Below, piece by piece: positions 53,112 through 62,242 of a stretch of DNA of 64,000 nucleotides; position 1 is the stretch's first letter; every line of letters starts with the position of its first letter. The DNA comes from Aquimarina agarivorans (GTDB taxonomy: Bacteria; Bacteroidota; Bacteroidia; Flavobacteriales; Flavobacteriaceae): NCBI RefSeq assembly GCF_000218485.1, contig NZ_AFPB01000142.1, positions 1-64,000 on the forward strand. Direction: 5' to 3'. Below the pieces are notes generated by a model. It was given only the letters and a program-made list of their open reading frames with translations. It did not search any database and was not told where the DNA came from. Made by a program: the position numbers and the translations under genes.

Positions 53112-53485
53112 TATAATTTAGTTTATTGTTGATGTTATGTGATAATTGTTGAATGAATTATTTGTTAAAATAAAGTGTAAAAACAAATTCTAAATTAATC
53201 AACAATTGTTAAATTACGCCAAAATATTCCGAATTCAAAATTTAAATAATTGTAAGTTAGGTTTTTAACTTATACTAAACATTTCATTAGAACTTTGTTA
53301 ACTTATATCTCATTAAATGATTACCTATAAAAATCAGAAACAGTATAAATCATAGTACCAAAAAATTAATTGTATGTGCAATAAAATCATAAAAACTATG
53401 TGGTATTCAAAATAAATAATGAAAAAGTCTCTAAATATCATTAAATATTATTGTAATTTTATTTAATAATCAAAACTTTAATCAA
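53112..53485. other. Intergenic region, no gene seen
   Basis: Very AT-rich divergent promoter region between the hypothetical gene at 52653 and the DUF937 gene. I find no ORF of note, hairpin or clear TAnnTTTG pair. Confidence 0.5.
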
Positions 53486-54124
53486 ATGTCTGGTATTTTA
53501 GATTTATTACAAGGACCAATGGGTCAACAAATTATAAGTGGAGTTGCAGGTCAAACTGGTCAATCAGCAGATAAAACTAGTGGATTGTTAAGTATGGCTT
53601 TACCAGTTCTTATGGGTGCTATGAAAAAAAATGCTTCCACCCCTGAAGGCGCACAAGGTTTATTAGGTGCTTTAAATAATCATCAAGGTGGTATTTTAGA
53701 CAATTTAGGAGGTCTATTTGAAGGTGGTGTTGATGACAATGTGAAACAAGATGGAGCTGGAATTTTAGGACATTTATTAGGATCAAAACAGCCCGCTGTA
53801 GAAAGTGCACTGAGCCAACAATCAGGTATGGATATAAGTTCTGTGGGTAATATTCTTAAAGTAGCTGCGCCCCTACTGATGGGTATGGTAGGTAAAAAAA
53901 CACAATCTGCTGGAGTATCTGATGCTAACGGATTAGGTAGTTTATTAGGTGGATTAATGGGGAATTCTGCAAGTTCAAATAGTGGTTCTTCATCCATACT
54001 CACTTCAATTTTAGATGCCGATGGTGATGGTAGCATTATTGACGATATTGCAGGAATGGCTATGGGTGGAAATAAAAAGAAAGGTGGAATAGGTGGTTTA
54101 CTAGGAGGCTTATTTGGGAAATAA
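53486..54124 (+). CDS. DUF937 (YidB-like) protein
   Basis: The chain is rich in Gly, Leu, Ala and Ser with repeated G-L-L-G patterns (for example LPVLMGAMKKNAS, HLLGSKQPAVESALSQQSG, LLMGMVGKKTQSA). These match DUF937, a helical, homeodomain-like family of unknown function seen in YidB. An EF-hand-like DADGDGSIIDD motif occurs at about 178-188, possibly a calcium-binding loop. The C-terminus is a glycine-rich GGLLGGLFGK. No signal peptide. It precedes the DUF6146 gene. Confidence 0.85.
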   Translation: MSGILDLLQGPMGQQIISGVAGQTGQSADKTSGLLSMALPVLMGAMKKNASTPEGAQGLLGALNNHQGGILDNLGGLFEGGVDDNVKQDGAGILGHLLGSKQPAVESALSQQSGMDISSVGNILKVAAPLLMGMVGKKTQSAGVSDANGLGSLLGGLMGNSASSNSGSSSILTSILDADGDGSIIDDIAGMAMGGNKKKGGIGGLLGGLFGK

Positions 54125-54286
54125 TACTATTCGCTTCAATTAATTTATTTTAATTGAACTTGTAATGTTTTTGCATTGCATTCTCATATATCGTTTCCAA
54201 CATTAAATTACCCATTCAAATTCAGAACCGATATAATCGCATAAAAATATCTTTGCCGAATCCATAGTGTTTCGGCATTTTTGATT

Positions 54287-54682
54287 ATGAAGAAAACTTT
54301 AATATTACTTTTATTACTTGGATTTACAATAGCCTGTGCTACTAAAAAAGAACACCCTTTTAAGGAGAATGAACTTGAAAAAAAAGTACGTATTGCGAAT
54401 GATAGTTTGGAATATGAACTTATTGTTTTCGATATAGGTTTCAATCGCTTTTTAAATACCCAAGCTAGGCCACGCGGTTATTTTGGCATTAATTTTTTAG
54501 AAACAAAAAACTATTTTTTTGTTACACAGTATAATATTAGAGCCAATAATCCCGTGCAATTCGGAGATATTTACGGTCCTGTTATTGATTACCAAAATCA
54601 AATTCACTACGGATATGAAGTCAATTACTTATTATACAACTACTTCCTGTTTTTTCAACGCAAGTACCGCCAGCGTTTGTAA
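54287..54682 (+). CDS. DUF6146-like lipoprotein
   Basis: The N-terminus is a lipoprotein signal: ILLLLLGFTIACATKK with the lipobox cysteine at about 17. The mature domain is short and conserved (YELIVFDIGFNRFLN, RPRGYFGINFLETKNYFFVTQ). I recall this as a family of unknown function in flavobacteria. ATG 54287 (MKKTLILL) fits the signal better than 54281. Its 3' end is intact. Confidence 0.75.
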   Translation: MKKTLILLLLLGFTIACATKKEHPFKENELEKKVRIANDSLEYELIVFDIGFNRFLNTQARPRGYFGINFLETKNYFFVTQYNIRANNPVQFGDIYGPVIDYQNQIHYGYEVNYLLYNYFLFFQRKYRQRL

Positions 54683-55071
54683 TTTAAGCTTTGTTTATGT
54701 TTAGAATTGAAGATGAAAGGTTGGCGTAAAAAACTTAAGCCTCAAGTCATTCTAAATTTAAAACAAAAGGATCTATTTACTAAATCTAATGAGCATAGCG
54801 GAATATTCTCTATTAAAGCACCAATGCGCTTCGGCTTTCATTTTAAACTATTACCTATATAAATTTACCGAATTAAAATGAGCATTTAGAAATTCTACAT
54901 TAAGATAAAAAAGAACCGTAACTCATGCTATGATTATTTTTTCTGATTTGTATAATTTCTAAAGACGCATTTTTCTTTAAGGTAAATTCAAACAGAAAAT
55001 AGTATCACAGCAAATATTATTTAACTTTTGCATAATTTTCAAATGAGAAATTTAATTGTAAATTTGCCGCT
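54683..55071. other. Intergenic region with a weak 49-codon ORF
   Basis: The longest frame here is 54713-54862 (ATG...TAA, 49 aa, lysine-rich); no ribosome-binding site or family likeness is visible, so I do not call it. TAAATTTG at 55059-55066, just before the DUF6787-like start, could be a -7 element giving a very short leader. Confidence 0.4.
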
Positions 55072-55416
55072 ATGGAAAATTCAAAACAAAGATGGAAAAT
55101 TTTAGATTATGCAGCAAAACTCAAACAAAAATGGGGAGTTGAGCATAATTGGGAGTTTGCGATCATTTTTATTGTTTTTGCCATCACCGGTACTACGGCA
55201 TCAAAATTAGCAGCTCCTTTAACTGAGTTTATTGGTCTTAGTAAAGAAGCTACTTCAGGCTATATATTTTGGCCAGTACGCATCTTATTGATCTTCCCAA
55301 TTTACCAAGTCCTACTAGTATTTTTTGGCTGGGTATTTGGTCAATTTAACTTTTTTTGGAACATGGAAAAGAAAATGCTTACCAGATTAGGCTTAGGCCG
55401 CTTTTTAAAGGACTAA
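55072..55416 (+). CDS. Small conserved membrane protein (DUF6787-like)
   Basis: The 114-aa protein has two membrane segments (about 27-45 FAIIFIVFAITGTTASKL and 66-90 FWPVRILLIFPIYQVLLVFFGWVF) with a charged N-terminus and C-terminus in the cytoplasm. I recall a conserved flavobacterial family with this W-G-V-E-H-N-W-E pattern; function is unknown. It overlaps the convergent gene at 55413 by 4 bp. Confidence 0.75.
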   Translation: MENSKQRWKILDYAAKLKQKWGVEHNWEFAIIFIVFAITGTTASKLAAPLTEFIGLSKEATSGYIFWPVRILLIFPIYQVLLVFFGWVFGQFNFFWNMEKKMLTRLGLGRFLKD

Positions 55417-55688
55417 GCTTTATTAACTTTTTTACCAGTAATAATATATGTATATATCCACATTAATGTAAATGTTGGTATTACATCGATACCGGGTATA
55501 CCTTCTTCTATAAAAGTAATTATTCCTGCTATCTTCCCCTCTTTGCCTTTGTATAATTTTGTCATCAACCAACCTGAAACTGGTGCCCAAATGACATCCG
55601 AAGCTTCACCAATTCCTGGAAAAAGATACGATAGCATTCCGACACCATCCAATAATAAACTAATAAAAAGTACCGTGTATTTATTCAT
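55413..55688 (-). CDS. Small hydrophobic membrane protein
   Basis: Three hydrophobic stretches (about 4-24, 28-44 and 66-84) lie in only 91 aa, with the motif LLLDGVGMLSYLFPGIGEASD that I associate with small Bacteroidota membrane proteins. No function is assigned. Start ATG 55688 is well placed. It is convergent with the DUF6787-like gene and overlaps it by 4 bp at the stop codons. Confidence 0.65.
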   Translation of the reverse strand: MNKYTVLFISLLLDGVGMLSYLFPGIGEASDVIWAPVSGWLMTKLYKGKEGKIAGIITFIEEGIPGIDVIPTFTLMWIYTYIITGKKVNKA

Positions 55689-55729
55689 AAAGTTTTATTG
55701 AATATAATTGCAAAGGTTGTTCCAAATTT

Positions 55730-56263
55730 TTATTCTTTCACAAATTCTTTAAAATAAGTATTCAATTTGTTTACTTTAGGGTTTATCACAGCTTGACAAA
55801 AAGCTTGCTCACCGTTTAAATTAAAGTAATTAATGTGGTAATCTTCTGCTGGATAAAAATTTTCAAACTTTGTAACTTCCGTTACTATTGGATCATCAAA
55901 AACTTTTTGTTTCGTCAGTACGTTTATAAAATTTTCAGCCAATTCTTTTTGCTTGTCTGAGGTATAAAAAATAGCACTTCGGTAATGAGTGCCTTTATCT
56001 GCCCCCTGTCTGTTTAAAGTAGTAGGATCATGTGTGGCAAAAAATACTTCTAACAAATTTTGAAATGTGATCACCTCTGAGTCAAAAGTAACTTCCACAG
56101 TTTCAGCATGACCAGTGCGTTGAGTGATCACCTCTTTATAGGCTGGATTTTTAACTTCTCCTCCTGAAAATCCAGAACGCACTTTTGATACTCCTTTTAC
56201 ACGTTGAAATACAGCTTCGGTACACCAAAAACAACCTCCAGCAAATATTGCTTTTTCACTCAT
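55730..56263 (-). CDS. msrA: Peptide-methionine (S)-S-oxide reductase
   Basis: MsrA reduces Met-S-sulfoxide in proteins. The catalytic motif GGCFWCTEAVF (C11) is at the N-terminus, followed by GHAETVEVTFD and YHINYFNLN. I chose ATG 56263 (MSEKAIFAGG): the frame is open further upstream but homologues start here, and the upstream part would overlap the ABC transporter gene divergently. 177 aa is normal. It lies back-to-back with lolD. Confidence 0.92.
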   Translation of the reverse strand: MSEKAIFAGGCFWCTEAVFQRVKGVSKVRSGFSGGEVKNPAYKEVITQRTGHAETVEVTFDSEVITFQNLLEVFFATHDPTTLNRQGADKGTHYRSAIFYTSDKQKELAENFINVLTKQKVFDDPIVTEVTKFENFYPAEDYHINYFNLNGEQAFCQAVINPKVNKLNTYFKEFVKE

Positions 56264-56365
56264 AATAACTAATAATTTCGATTTTACCCATAAAGTTAAT
56301 GGTATTCTGTACAAAAGTGGGTATTTACATCCTATAAATATTCTATAAAATTGTATTTTCACTCC

Positions 56366-57025
56366 ATGATTGAAGCGGCGAATATTCATAAACATTACGG
56401 GGAATTAGAAGTCCTTAAAGGAGTAGACTTACATATTAAAAAAGGAGAAATTATATCAATAGTTGGCGCTTCGGGTGCTGGCAAAACAACGTTATTACAA
56501 ATTTTAGGCTCGTTAGATACTATGGATAAAAATTCGTTGAGTAAACTTACTATAAACGGCGTAGAAATAAACACTTTAAAAGATAAAGCCTTGGCTAAAT
56601 TTAGAAATGAACAACTAGGTTTTATATTTCAATTTCATCAGCTACTACCAGAATTTACAGCACTAGAAAATGTGTGCATCCCTGCTTTTATAAAAGGAGT
56701 TCCTAAAAAGAAAGCTGAAACCAAAGCCAAAAAATTACTTGACTTTTTAGGATTATCACATCGTTACCACCATAAACCTGATGCCCTTTCTGGCGGAGAA
56801 CAACAACGCGTTGCCGTTGCACGCGCTTTAATTAATGATCCCAAAGTAATTTATGCCGATGAACCCTCTGGTAATTTGGATAGCGAATCTGCAGAAAACT
56901 TACATCAATTATTTTTTTCACTTCGCGATACTTTTGGTCAAACTTTTGTTATTGTAACGCATAACAATAAGTTTGCTGACATGGCAGACAGAAAACTAGT
57001 CATGCGCGACGGTAATTTAATTTAA
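56366..57025 (+). CDS. lolD: Lipoprotein-releasing ABC transporter ATP-binding protein LolD
   Basis: This ABC ATPase drives LolCE to extract lipoproteins from the inner membrane. Walker A is [10 protein letters not shown] (about 35-44), signature [15 protein letters not shown], Walker [16 protein letters not shown] 56366 is better than the upstream TTG at 56351. Permease genes lolC/E are not adjacent, so assignment to Lol rather than MacB/FtsE rests on overall likeness ([11 protein letters not shown] segment). The next gene is 53 bp downstream. Confidence 0.82.
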   Translation: MIEAANIHKHYGELEVLKGVDLHIKKGEIISIVGASGAGKTTLLQILGSLDTMDKNSLSKLTINGVEINTLKDKALAKFRNEQLGFIFQFHQLLPEFTALENVCIPAFIKGVPKKKAETKAKKLLDFLGLSHRYHHKPDALSGGEQQRVAVARALINDPKVIYADEPSGNLDSESAENLHQLFFSLRDTFGQTFVIVTHNNKFADMADRKLVMRDGNLI

Positions 57026-57078
57026 GTTACCTAATAGCTAATAATGAACTAAATTCTTAAATTAAAATAGAATACATC

Positions 57079-57855
57079 TTGCAAAAACTTTCCAAACGAG
57101 CGCTTAAAGATTTTTTGGATGAAAAAGCTGCTTTATACGAAACGCCTACTTTTTTAGATACCGATCCTATTCAAGTTCCGGCTTTATTTACAACTAAACA
57201 AGATATTGAAATTGCTGGTTTTTTAACGGCTACCATTGCCTGGGGAAATAGAAAAAGTATTTTGACCAATGCTCATAAATTAATGGAAATTATGGGACAC
57301 ACTCCGCATGATTTTGTTATGAATTATAAACCCGAAAAACACTCAGAACTTTTTGATGGGTTTGTTCACCGAACATTTAATAGCATTGATTTAGCTTATT
57401 TTATAGAAGCATTACAATTTTTATATGGTGCACACCAAACCATGGAGAATTATTTTAACCAATTTGCAGATCTTTCAAGATTGAATGATGCTATCCCTCA
57501 ATTCAAACGTGATTTTTTTAGTTTGCCTCACCCTAAAAGAACAACAAAACATGTGAGCGATCCTTCTAAAAATTCTGCTGCTAAACGCATAAATATGTTT
57601 TTCAGATGGATGGTGCGTCCCAACAAAAATGGAGTTGATTTAGGCATATGGAATAAAATTAACACCAATCAACTTTCCTGCCCTTTGGACGTTCATTCGG
57701 GTAATGTTGCACGAAAATTAGGAATACTTCTGCGCAAGCAAAATGATGCTAAAGCTTTGTTAGAATTGGACACTGCCTTACGTGAAATGAATGTAAATGA
57801 TCCGGTCAAATACGATTACGCGCTCTTTGGATTAGGTGTTTTTGAAAAGTTTTAA
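57079..57855 (+). CDS. TIGR02757 (DUF2400) family protein
   Basis: A Bacteroidota-frequent family of about 260 aa, unrelated to a characterised enzyme as far as I know. Its conserved motifs are visible: ATIAWGNRKSIL (about 48-59), RINMFFRWMVRPNKNGVDLG (about 171-190) and CPLDVHSGNVARKLG (about 204-218). The distribution of W, R, H and D resembles DNA-glycosylase-like helical folds, but that is a guess. Start is TTG 57079 (MQKLSKRALK). It follows lolD in the same direction. Confidence 0.82.
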   Translation: MQKLSKRALKDFLDEKAALYETPTFLDTDPIQVPALFTTKQDIEIAGFLTATIAWGNRKSILTNAHKLMEIMGHTPHDFVMNYKPEKHSELFDGFVHRTFNSIDLAYFIEALQFLYGAHQTMENYFNQFADLSRLNDAIPQFKRDFFSLPHPKRTTKHVSDPSKNSAAKRINMFFRWMVRPNKNGVDLGIWNKINTNQLSCPLDVHSGNVARKLGILLRKQNDAKALLELDTALREMNVNDPVKYDYALFGLGVFEKF

Positions 57856-58177
57856 TTCTTTTTGGTAATGGTTTATTGAAAATAAGCCATTATGGACTAA
57901 AAATACCATAGTGTCGGTTATGACTAAAAGTCATTACTTTTTAAACATCCGTTTTTGCAATTAGCTATTAGCCTTTGGCAATTAGCAGTATTTAAGCCAA
58001 CAGCTAATTACTAATTACCAATAGCTCTTGTAATATTTTTAGAAGCTAAAAGCGAAATGCATTAAAAATGCATAGTTTTAAATAAACCTGAGACAAATAA
58101 GCCATCAATTTTTAAAGCGAATAATTAAAAATTCTAAGAAGGGGTAAAATACACTTTCAATTTTAAACAATAATCAA
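57856..58177. repeat. Intergenic region with short direct and inverted repeats
   Basis: gcaattagc occurs at 57957-57965 and 57978-57986, and its near-inverse gctaattac at 58003-58011, within a 75-bp block of related AAT-TAG words (57956-58030). A small perfect palindrome atgact-aaa-agtcat lies at 57920-57934. No ORF. The block looks like a decayed repetitive intergenic element, but I cannot show other copies in this window. Confidence 0.4.
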
Positions 58178-58570
58178 TTACATAGCATCCAAATAATTGG
58201 TATGTGCTTTTATTTTATTAATAGTTAAAGGTTTATTTTCATAAGCCGAAATTACATCGGCATATTTCATTTCTTCCGCTTCTGTAACATTTAATGCTGT
58301 AGAAAGCATGACTATTTTTATGGTTTCAAACTGATAAATTGTTTTTAATTGATCCAAAAATTGCCATCCGTTCATGACTGGCATGTTAATATCTAAAAAA
58401 ATAAGATCTGGAAAATCCGTGACGCTTGAAAAGGAGCGTAAATGAGCTATAGCTTCCTTACTACTTTTATAAAACTTAATATCTTTAAAACAATTGGAAC
58501 GCATTGCTAAGCGTTTATTAACGATATTGGTAGGGATATCATCGTCAATGAAAATTACATTTTGTAACAT
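58178..58570 (-). CDS. Single-domain response regulator
   Basis: A stand-alone receiver domain: acidic pocket IDDDIP (about 8-13), phosphoacceptor Asp in LIFLDINMPVMNGW (D at about 60), Thr/Ser switch MLSTALNV and Lys in YENKPLT (about 110-116). There is no output domain, so it signals through protein contact, like CheY or phosphorelay proteins. No histidine kinase is adjacent. 130 aa is normal. Confidence 0.92.
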   Translation of the reverse strand: MLQNVIFIDDDIPTNIVNKRLAMRSNCFKDIKFYKSSKEAIAHLRSFSSVTDFPDLIFLDINMPVMNGWQFLDQLKTIYQFETIKIVMLSTALNVTEAEEMKYADVISAYENKPLTINKIKAHTNYLDAM

Positions 58571-58714
58571 TTGAGACTCTATGGCGTTTTTGATTTAAAA
58601 TAAAACTAATATACACCTTTTTCCTACAACTTATAAATTATGTTAAATTTTGAGATTTTTTTTCGACTGTTAATGGTATAAATTTTGATTATTTTTAATT
58701 TATAAAAATTTTGC

Positions 58715-59425
58715 ATGACTCCTAAATATTTCTTCTTTCTTTTAATAACACTATTTGCTGTGTGTAAAATTACTGCTCAGGAATCACCAGAGAAAAAAAC
58801 GTATACTATTGACTTTAGTGGCTTAAACAATAAGCCAAAACCCGAGGAACCATCACAACCTGAACTTCCTGAAGATGCTCAGTTACTTTCCATCGATTTT
58901 TTACGGCAGCCTGCAAATTTATCTCAAAATGCTATAAGTGCTTTTAATATTAAATCAATAATTGATACAGAGAATTTTGGAAAGGAAAAAAATGACGATT
59001 TACAATTTGGAAAACCTAGTGATACCAAAACATATTTAGATGTAGTATATGAACCTTTGGCTTTAAAAACTGATAGTGTCGATTTTTTTTATGGAGATAT
59101 TGATTTGGGAAGTTTTACAACTAAAGCGAAATATTTATATATTATTTTAAGAGACTCTCAAGCCATTGATAGGGACGAAGTAAAAGTGGTTAAAAATGAC
59201 AAAACAATTTTTAGCAGAATTATGCTGACTGGCACTTTTGTAGATTACAGAGTTGCTTTAGATGAAGGTATTAATAAAATTGAAATTGAAGCTATTAGCA
59301 GTGGTTTGAGTGAACCAGTTACTTGTCATATAGTTATTGTTGATGAATTAGACCAGAAGATGTTAGACCAAAATTTTGATGTTGCCGTTGGATTTAAAGC
59401 CAAATTGGTGGTTATAAGAGAGTGA
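58715..59425 (+). CDS. Exported hypothetical protein
   Basis: A signal peptide ends at ITA-Q (about residues 1-22). The mature part begins with a Pro/Glu-rich linker (KPKPEEPSQPELPED, about 41-55), then an immunoglobulin-like/beta-sandwich pattern (VDFFYGDIDLGSFTTKAKYLY, NKIEIEAISSGLSEPVTCHIVIVDE). I do not recognise the family. It is most likely periplasmic or surface-bound. It is convergent with the LysE gene, only 5 bp from its end. Confidence 0.7.
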   Translation: MTPKYFFFLLITLFAVCKITAQESPEKKTYTIDFSGLNNKPKPEEPSQPELPEDAQLLSIDFLRQPANLSQNAISAFNIKSIIDTENFGKEKNDDLQFGKPSDTKTYLDVVYEPLALKTDSVDFFYGDIDLGSFTTKAKYLYIILRDSQAIDRDEVKVVKNDKTIFSRIMLTGTFVDYRVALDEGINKIEIEAISSGLSEPVTCHIVIVDELDQKMLDQNFDVAVGFKAKLVVIRE

Positions 59426-59430
59426 TCTTA

Positions 59431-60042
59431 CTAAGTCAAATCATGCATTACAAACCACAGGACTCTTACTGAAAACAAAATTAATATGAGTCCTGTTATT
59501 TTTGAAATGTAATACAAACGCCTTATAGAAATAAACTTTTCAAGCTTTTGTGATAAAATTACCTTTAGAATATCAGTAATTAAAATTCCAAATAGCGTTG
59601 CTGATAAAAATACGGTTAATAGAAATGACGAAGCATAGCTAGTTTTTCCATAATTATAAACGCCAATCCAAACCAAAAACACAAAAGGGTTAAAAAAATT
59701 TACGCTAAACCCTTTAATAAACAAAGCTGTTATGGATTTTGATTTTATCGCATTATTTGATAATAACGATGTATCCTTTAACAAATAAAAGAAACCTAAT
59801 ACTAATAATATGATAGCACTCAACAAGCCTAGCCAAAATTGATTATCAATTGTTAGCACTACAGTAGAAAAGCCCAAAACACACATAAGCACGCAAAGAA
59901 TATCGCTAATAATAATGCCTAAAGCTACTGCAATACCTGCTTTTAATCCGTATTGTAAACTACTATTTAATAATAATAAAAATACTGGACCAATAAATAT
60001 AACCATACTTAAACCAATAAGTAATCCTTCAAATAAAGCCAT
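59431..60042 (-). CDS. LysE-family translocator
   Basis: A 203-aa membrane protein with six hydrophobic segments (about 5-25, 34-58, 65-85, 111-131, 138-160, 175-198) and the N-terminal signature GLSMVIFIGPVFLLLL and FFNPFVFLVWIGVY typical of RhtB/LysE amino-acid exporters. The transported amino acid is not evident. It is monocistronic, convergent with the exported hypothetical. Confidence 0.88.
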   Translation of the reverse strand: MALFEGLLIGLSMVIFIGPVFLLLLNSSLQYGLKAGIAVALGIIISDILCVLMCVLGFSTVVLTIDNQFWLGLLSAIILLVLGFFYLLKDTSLLSNNAIKSKSITALFIKGFSVNFFNPFVFLVWIGVYNYGKTSYASSFLLTVFLSATLFGILITDILKVILSQKLEKFISIRRLYYISKITGLILILFSVRVLWFVMHDLT

Positions 60043-60120
60043 TCTTTTTCAATGAATTCGACACCTGCATTCCCATAAACCATTTTCTAATTCTTAAATT
60101 TGATAAAATAATACGTAATA

Positions 60121-60921
60121 ATGTATAAACAAATTGTATTTCTTTCTTTTCTATTTATGTCATGTAATCCTTCTAAACTAAACATAGTGACTTCTTTACC
60201 AAAAAAACTTAAAGAAGTATCTGCCATTGAAGTGACCAGTGCTTCAAATATTTTGTGGATGATTGAAGATTCCAACACTAAAAATAAGCTATACGGAATG
60301 AATACCAGAGGTGATATACTTAAAGAAATTAAGCTTTCAGACACAAAAAACAAAGATTGGGAAGACTTAACCTCTGATGAAAACGGGAATATTTACGTTG
60401 GTGACTTTGGTAACAATAGCGGAAAACGTGATTCCTTTTTTATATATAAAATTACAACTCCTGATCAGCTTATTTCTGAGGTAACTCCCAATATTATTGA
60501 ATTTGAAGTTCCCAAAAAGTATACTAATAAAGACTTTGAAGCTTTCTTTTTATGGAATAGTAATTTTTATCTTTTTAGTAAAGAAGATAAAGTAACGGCT
60601 ATTTTTAAAATTAAGAATCAAACTGGCAAACAAAAAGCTACTTTTATTGGCGAGTTAAATTTAAAAGGAAAGAAAAACCCCATCACCTCAGCAGCTATAA
60701 GCGATAATAAAAAAACAATAGCCTTACTTAATCACGATAAAATTTGGATACTTACTGATTTTAATGAAGGTGATTTTTCAAATTGTTACGTAAAAGAAAT
60801 CGCTTTAAATCACAAATCACAAAAAGAAGGGATTTGTTTTAAAAACAATAACACCATTTACATTACTGATGAAAAAACAGTTAAAAACACGGGTAATTTG
60901 TATGAATTTGAGGGCTTATAA
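60121..60921 (+). CDS. Beta-propeller-like lipoprotein
   Basis: A short lipoprotein signal (IVFLSFLFMSCNPSK, Cys at about 15) precedes 250 residues of blade-like repeats: TSASNILWMIEDSNTKNKLYG, DWEDLTSDENGNIYVGDFGNN and ISDNKKTIALLNHDKIWILTD. It resembles SdiA-regulated/YjiK-like or other secreted propeller proteins, without a known activity. Residues DWEDLT and GDFGNN suggest a metal- or ligand-binding loop, which is inferred. It sits alone, divergent from LysE. Confidence 0.7.
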   Translation: MYKQIVFLSFLFMSCNPSKLNIVTSLPKKLKEVSAIEVTSASNILWMIEDSNTKNKLYGMNTRGDILKEIKLSDTKNKDWEDLTSDENGNIYVGDFGNNSGKRDSFFIYKITTPDQLISEVTPNIIEFEVPKKYTNKDFEAFFLWNSNFYLFSKEDKVTAIFKIKNQTGKQKATFIGELNLKGKKNPITSAAISDNKKTIALLNHDKIWILTDFNEGDFSNCYVKEIALNHKSQKEGICFKNNNTIYITDEKTVKNTGNLYEFEGL

Positions 60922-61223
60922 AATCCGATAATGACCAATTATGTCAAATTTAAACAAGCAATCTTCTAACACCTGACCAGTTAATTATGGAATAGTACCA
61001 TTTTTTCCGACATTAAATTCCCCTTTCAAAATGGTTTTTTGCTTAATACTTACACTTTAATTGGGGCTATATTTATGTTTTATTGTTCTTCAAATTTAAA
61101 ATTTCTGATAAAATAAATATAATAACCCTATAAAAATCAAACGTTTTACACATAAAAAAACATTCAACTAAACTAACGACTCTTTTTTTGAATGATGTGT
61201 CAAATTAAGCTAGTAACATAATA
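60922..61223. other. Intergenic region, no gene seen
   Basis: AT-rich sequence between the lipoprotein gene and the RidA gene on the opposite strand; I see no gene, clear hairpin or promoter pair. Confidence 0.5.
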
Positions 61224-61604
61224 TTACACTTTTAATGCAGTTACTTGAATTTCTATTTTCATTCTTTCATCAGCTAAACCTGCTGAAAACATAGTAGCTG
61301 CAGGTTTTACAATTCCAAAATATTTTTTTAGTACTGGCCAACACAATTTAAAATCAGCTGCATTTGGTAAAATATAAGTTACTCTGACAACATTTTCCAA
61401 TGATGCATCTGCTTCTTTTAAAGCAATAATAATATTTTTAAAACATTGTTCTGCTTGATCCTGAATGTTATTAGATATAGTCATTGTGTCGTAATCAAAT
61501 CCAGTGGTTCCAGATACAAACACCCATTTTCCTTGCACTACAGCTCTGGAATAACCAATTTCATTTTCAAATGAAGATCCTGAAGTAATTAATTTTCTTT
61601 TCAT
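61224..61604 (-). CDS. RidA-family protein lacking the catalytic arginine
   Basis: RidA (YjgF/YER057c) proteins deaminate reactive enamines/imines. The 126-aa chain has the family fold (FVSGTTGFDYDTMTISNNIQ, VRVTYILPNAADFKL) but at the C-terminal motif, where classical RidA has P-A-R, it reads PAATMFSAGLADERMKIEIQV. The usual substrate-binding arginine is thus missing, which puts it with the other Rid subgroups of unknown activity. It lies 41 bp downstream of the YdeP gene on the same strand. Confidence 0.85.
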   Translation of the reverse strand: MKRKLITSGSSFENEIGYSRAVVQGKWVFVSGTTGFDYDTMTISNNIQDQAEQCFKNIIIALKEADASLENVVRVTYILPNAADFKLCWPVLKKYFGIVKPAATMFSAGLADERMKIEIQVTALKV

Positions 61605-61645
61605 TAATCAACTTAATTTAAATACATCCTTTTTTTTAATGCTCG

Positions 61646-62242
61646 CTATGCAGGTGAAATGCTTACCTCGACAAATTTGGATGCTGGACATTTACTTTCA
61701 TTTGTCCTATTATCCAATGCTATTAACACATTACCTTCAGGGAAATATACAGCTACACAACCTTTAGTTATTGGATAAGGAACTATTTTAAAACCATTTA
61801 AATAGCGTTCTTTTCCATCAAAATAACTGGTAATATTTACTTTTTGCTCACTTATAAATCCATTTTTTAAAATATCTTCCTGATGCATAAGTATCACCTC
61901 TCGATCCCCTGAAATTCCGCGATAGCGATCATCAAAACCATAAATTGTGGTATTAAACTGGTCGTGACTTCGCATAGTCATTAAAATAAAACGACCTTCT
62001 TTTACTTGTTTATTGGCTGGTAATGTTACTGAAAATTTAGCTCTTTCGGAATTGTCCACAAAGCGACCATCTCGGGCAGGATTTGGTAAAAAGAACCCTC
62101 CTGCTCTTTGCACTCTTTCATTAAAATTTTCAAAACCTGGAATAACCTCGCTAATCTTTGATCGCACCAAGCTATAATCTACTGAAAAATGATTCCAAGG
62201 CACTTTTGTTTTTCTTTTAAAGTAGCTGCGGCAATACCGCAA
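61646..62242 (-). CDS. C-terminal part of the YdeP-type molybdoenzyme, out of frame
   Basis: From about 62210 this frame continues the upstream gene (KTKVPWNHFSVDYSLVRSKI) and ends in the molybdopterin dinucleotide-binding domain (FILMTMRSHDQFNTTIYGFD, YRGISGDREVILMHQEDI). The apparent start at 62242 lies inside the neighbouring frame and is not a real N-terminus. One extra A in the A5 run (62210-62214, as T on the plus strand) restores the intact enzyme of about 765 aa. Confidence 0.78.
   Translation of the reverse strand: MRYCRSYFKRKTKVPWNHFSVDYSLVRSKISEVIPGFENFNERVQRAGGFFLPNPARDGRFVDNSERAKFSVTLPANKQVKEGRFILMTMRSHDQFNTTIYGFDDRYRGISGDREVILMHQEDILKNGFISEQKVNITSYFDGKERYLNGFKIVPYPITKGCVAVYFPEGNVLIALDNRTNESKCPASKFVEVSISPA

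Noticed and set aside
54713-54862. 49-codon ORF (ATG...TAA) after the DUF6146 gene
   Set aside because: No recognisable family, promoter or ribosome-binding site; may be chance in AT-rich DNA.
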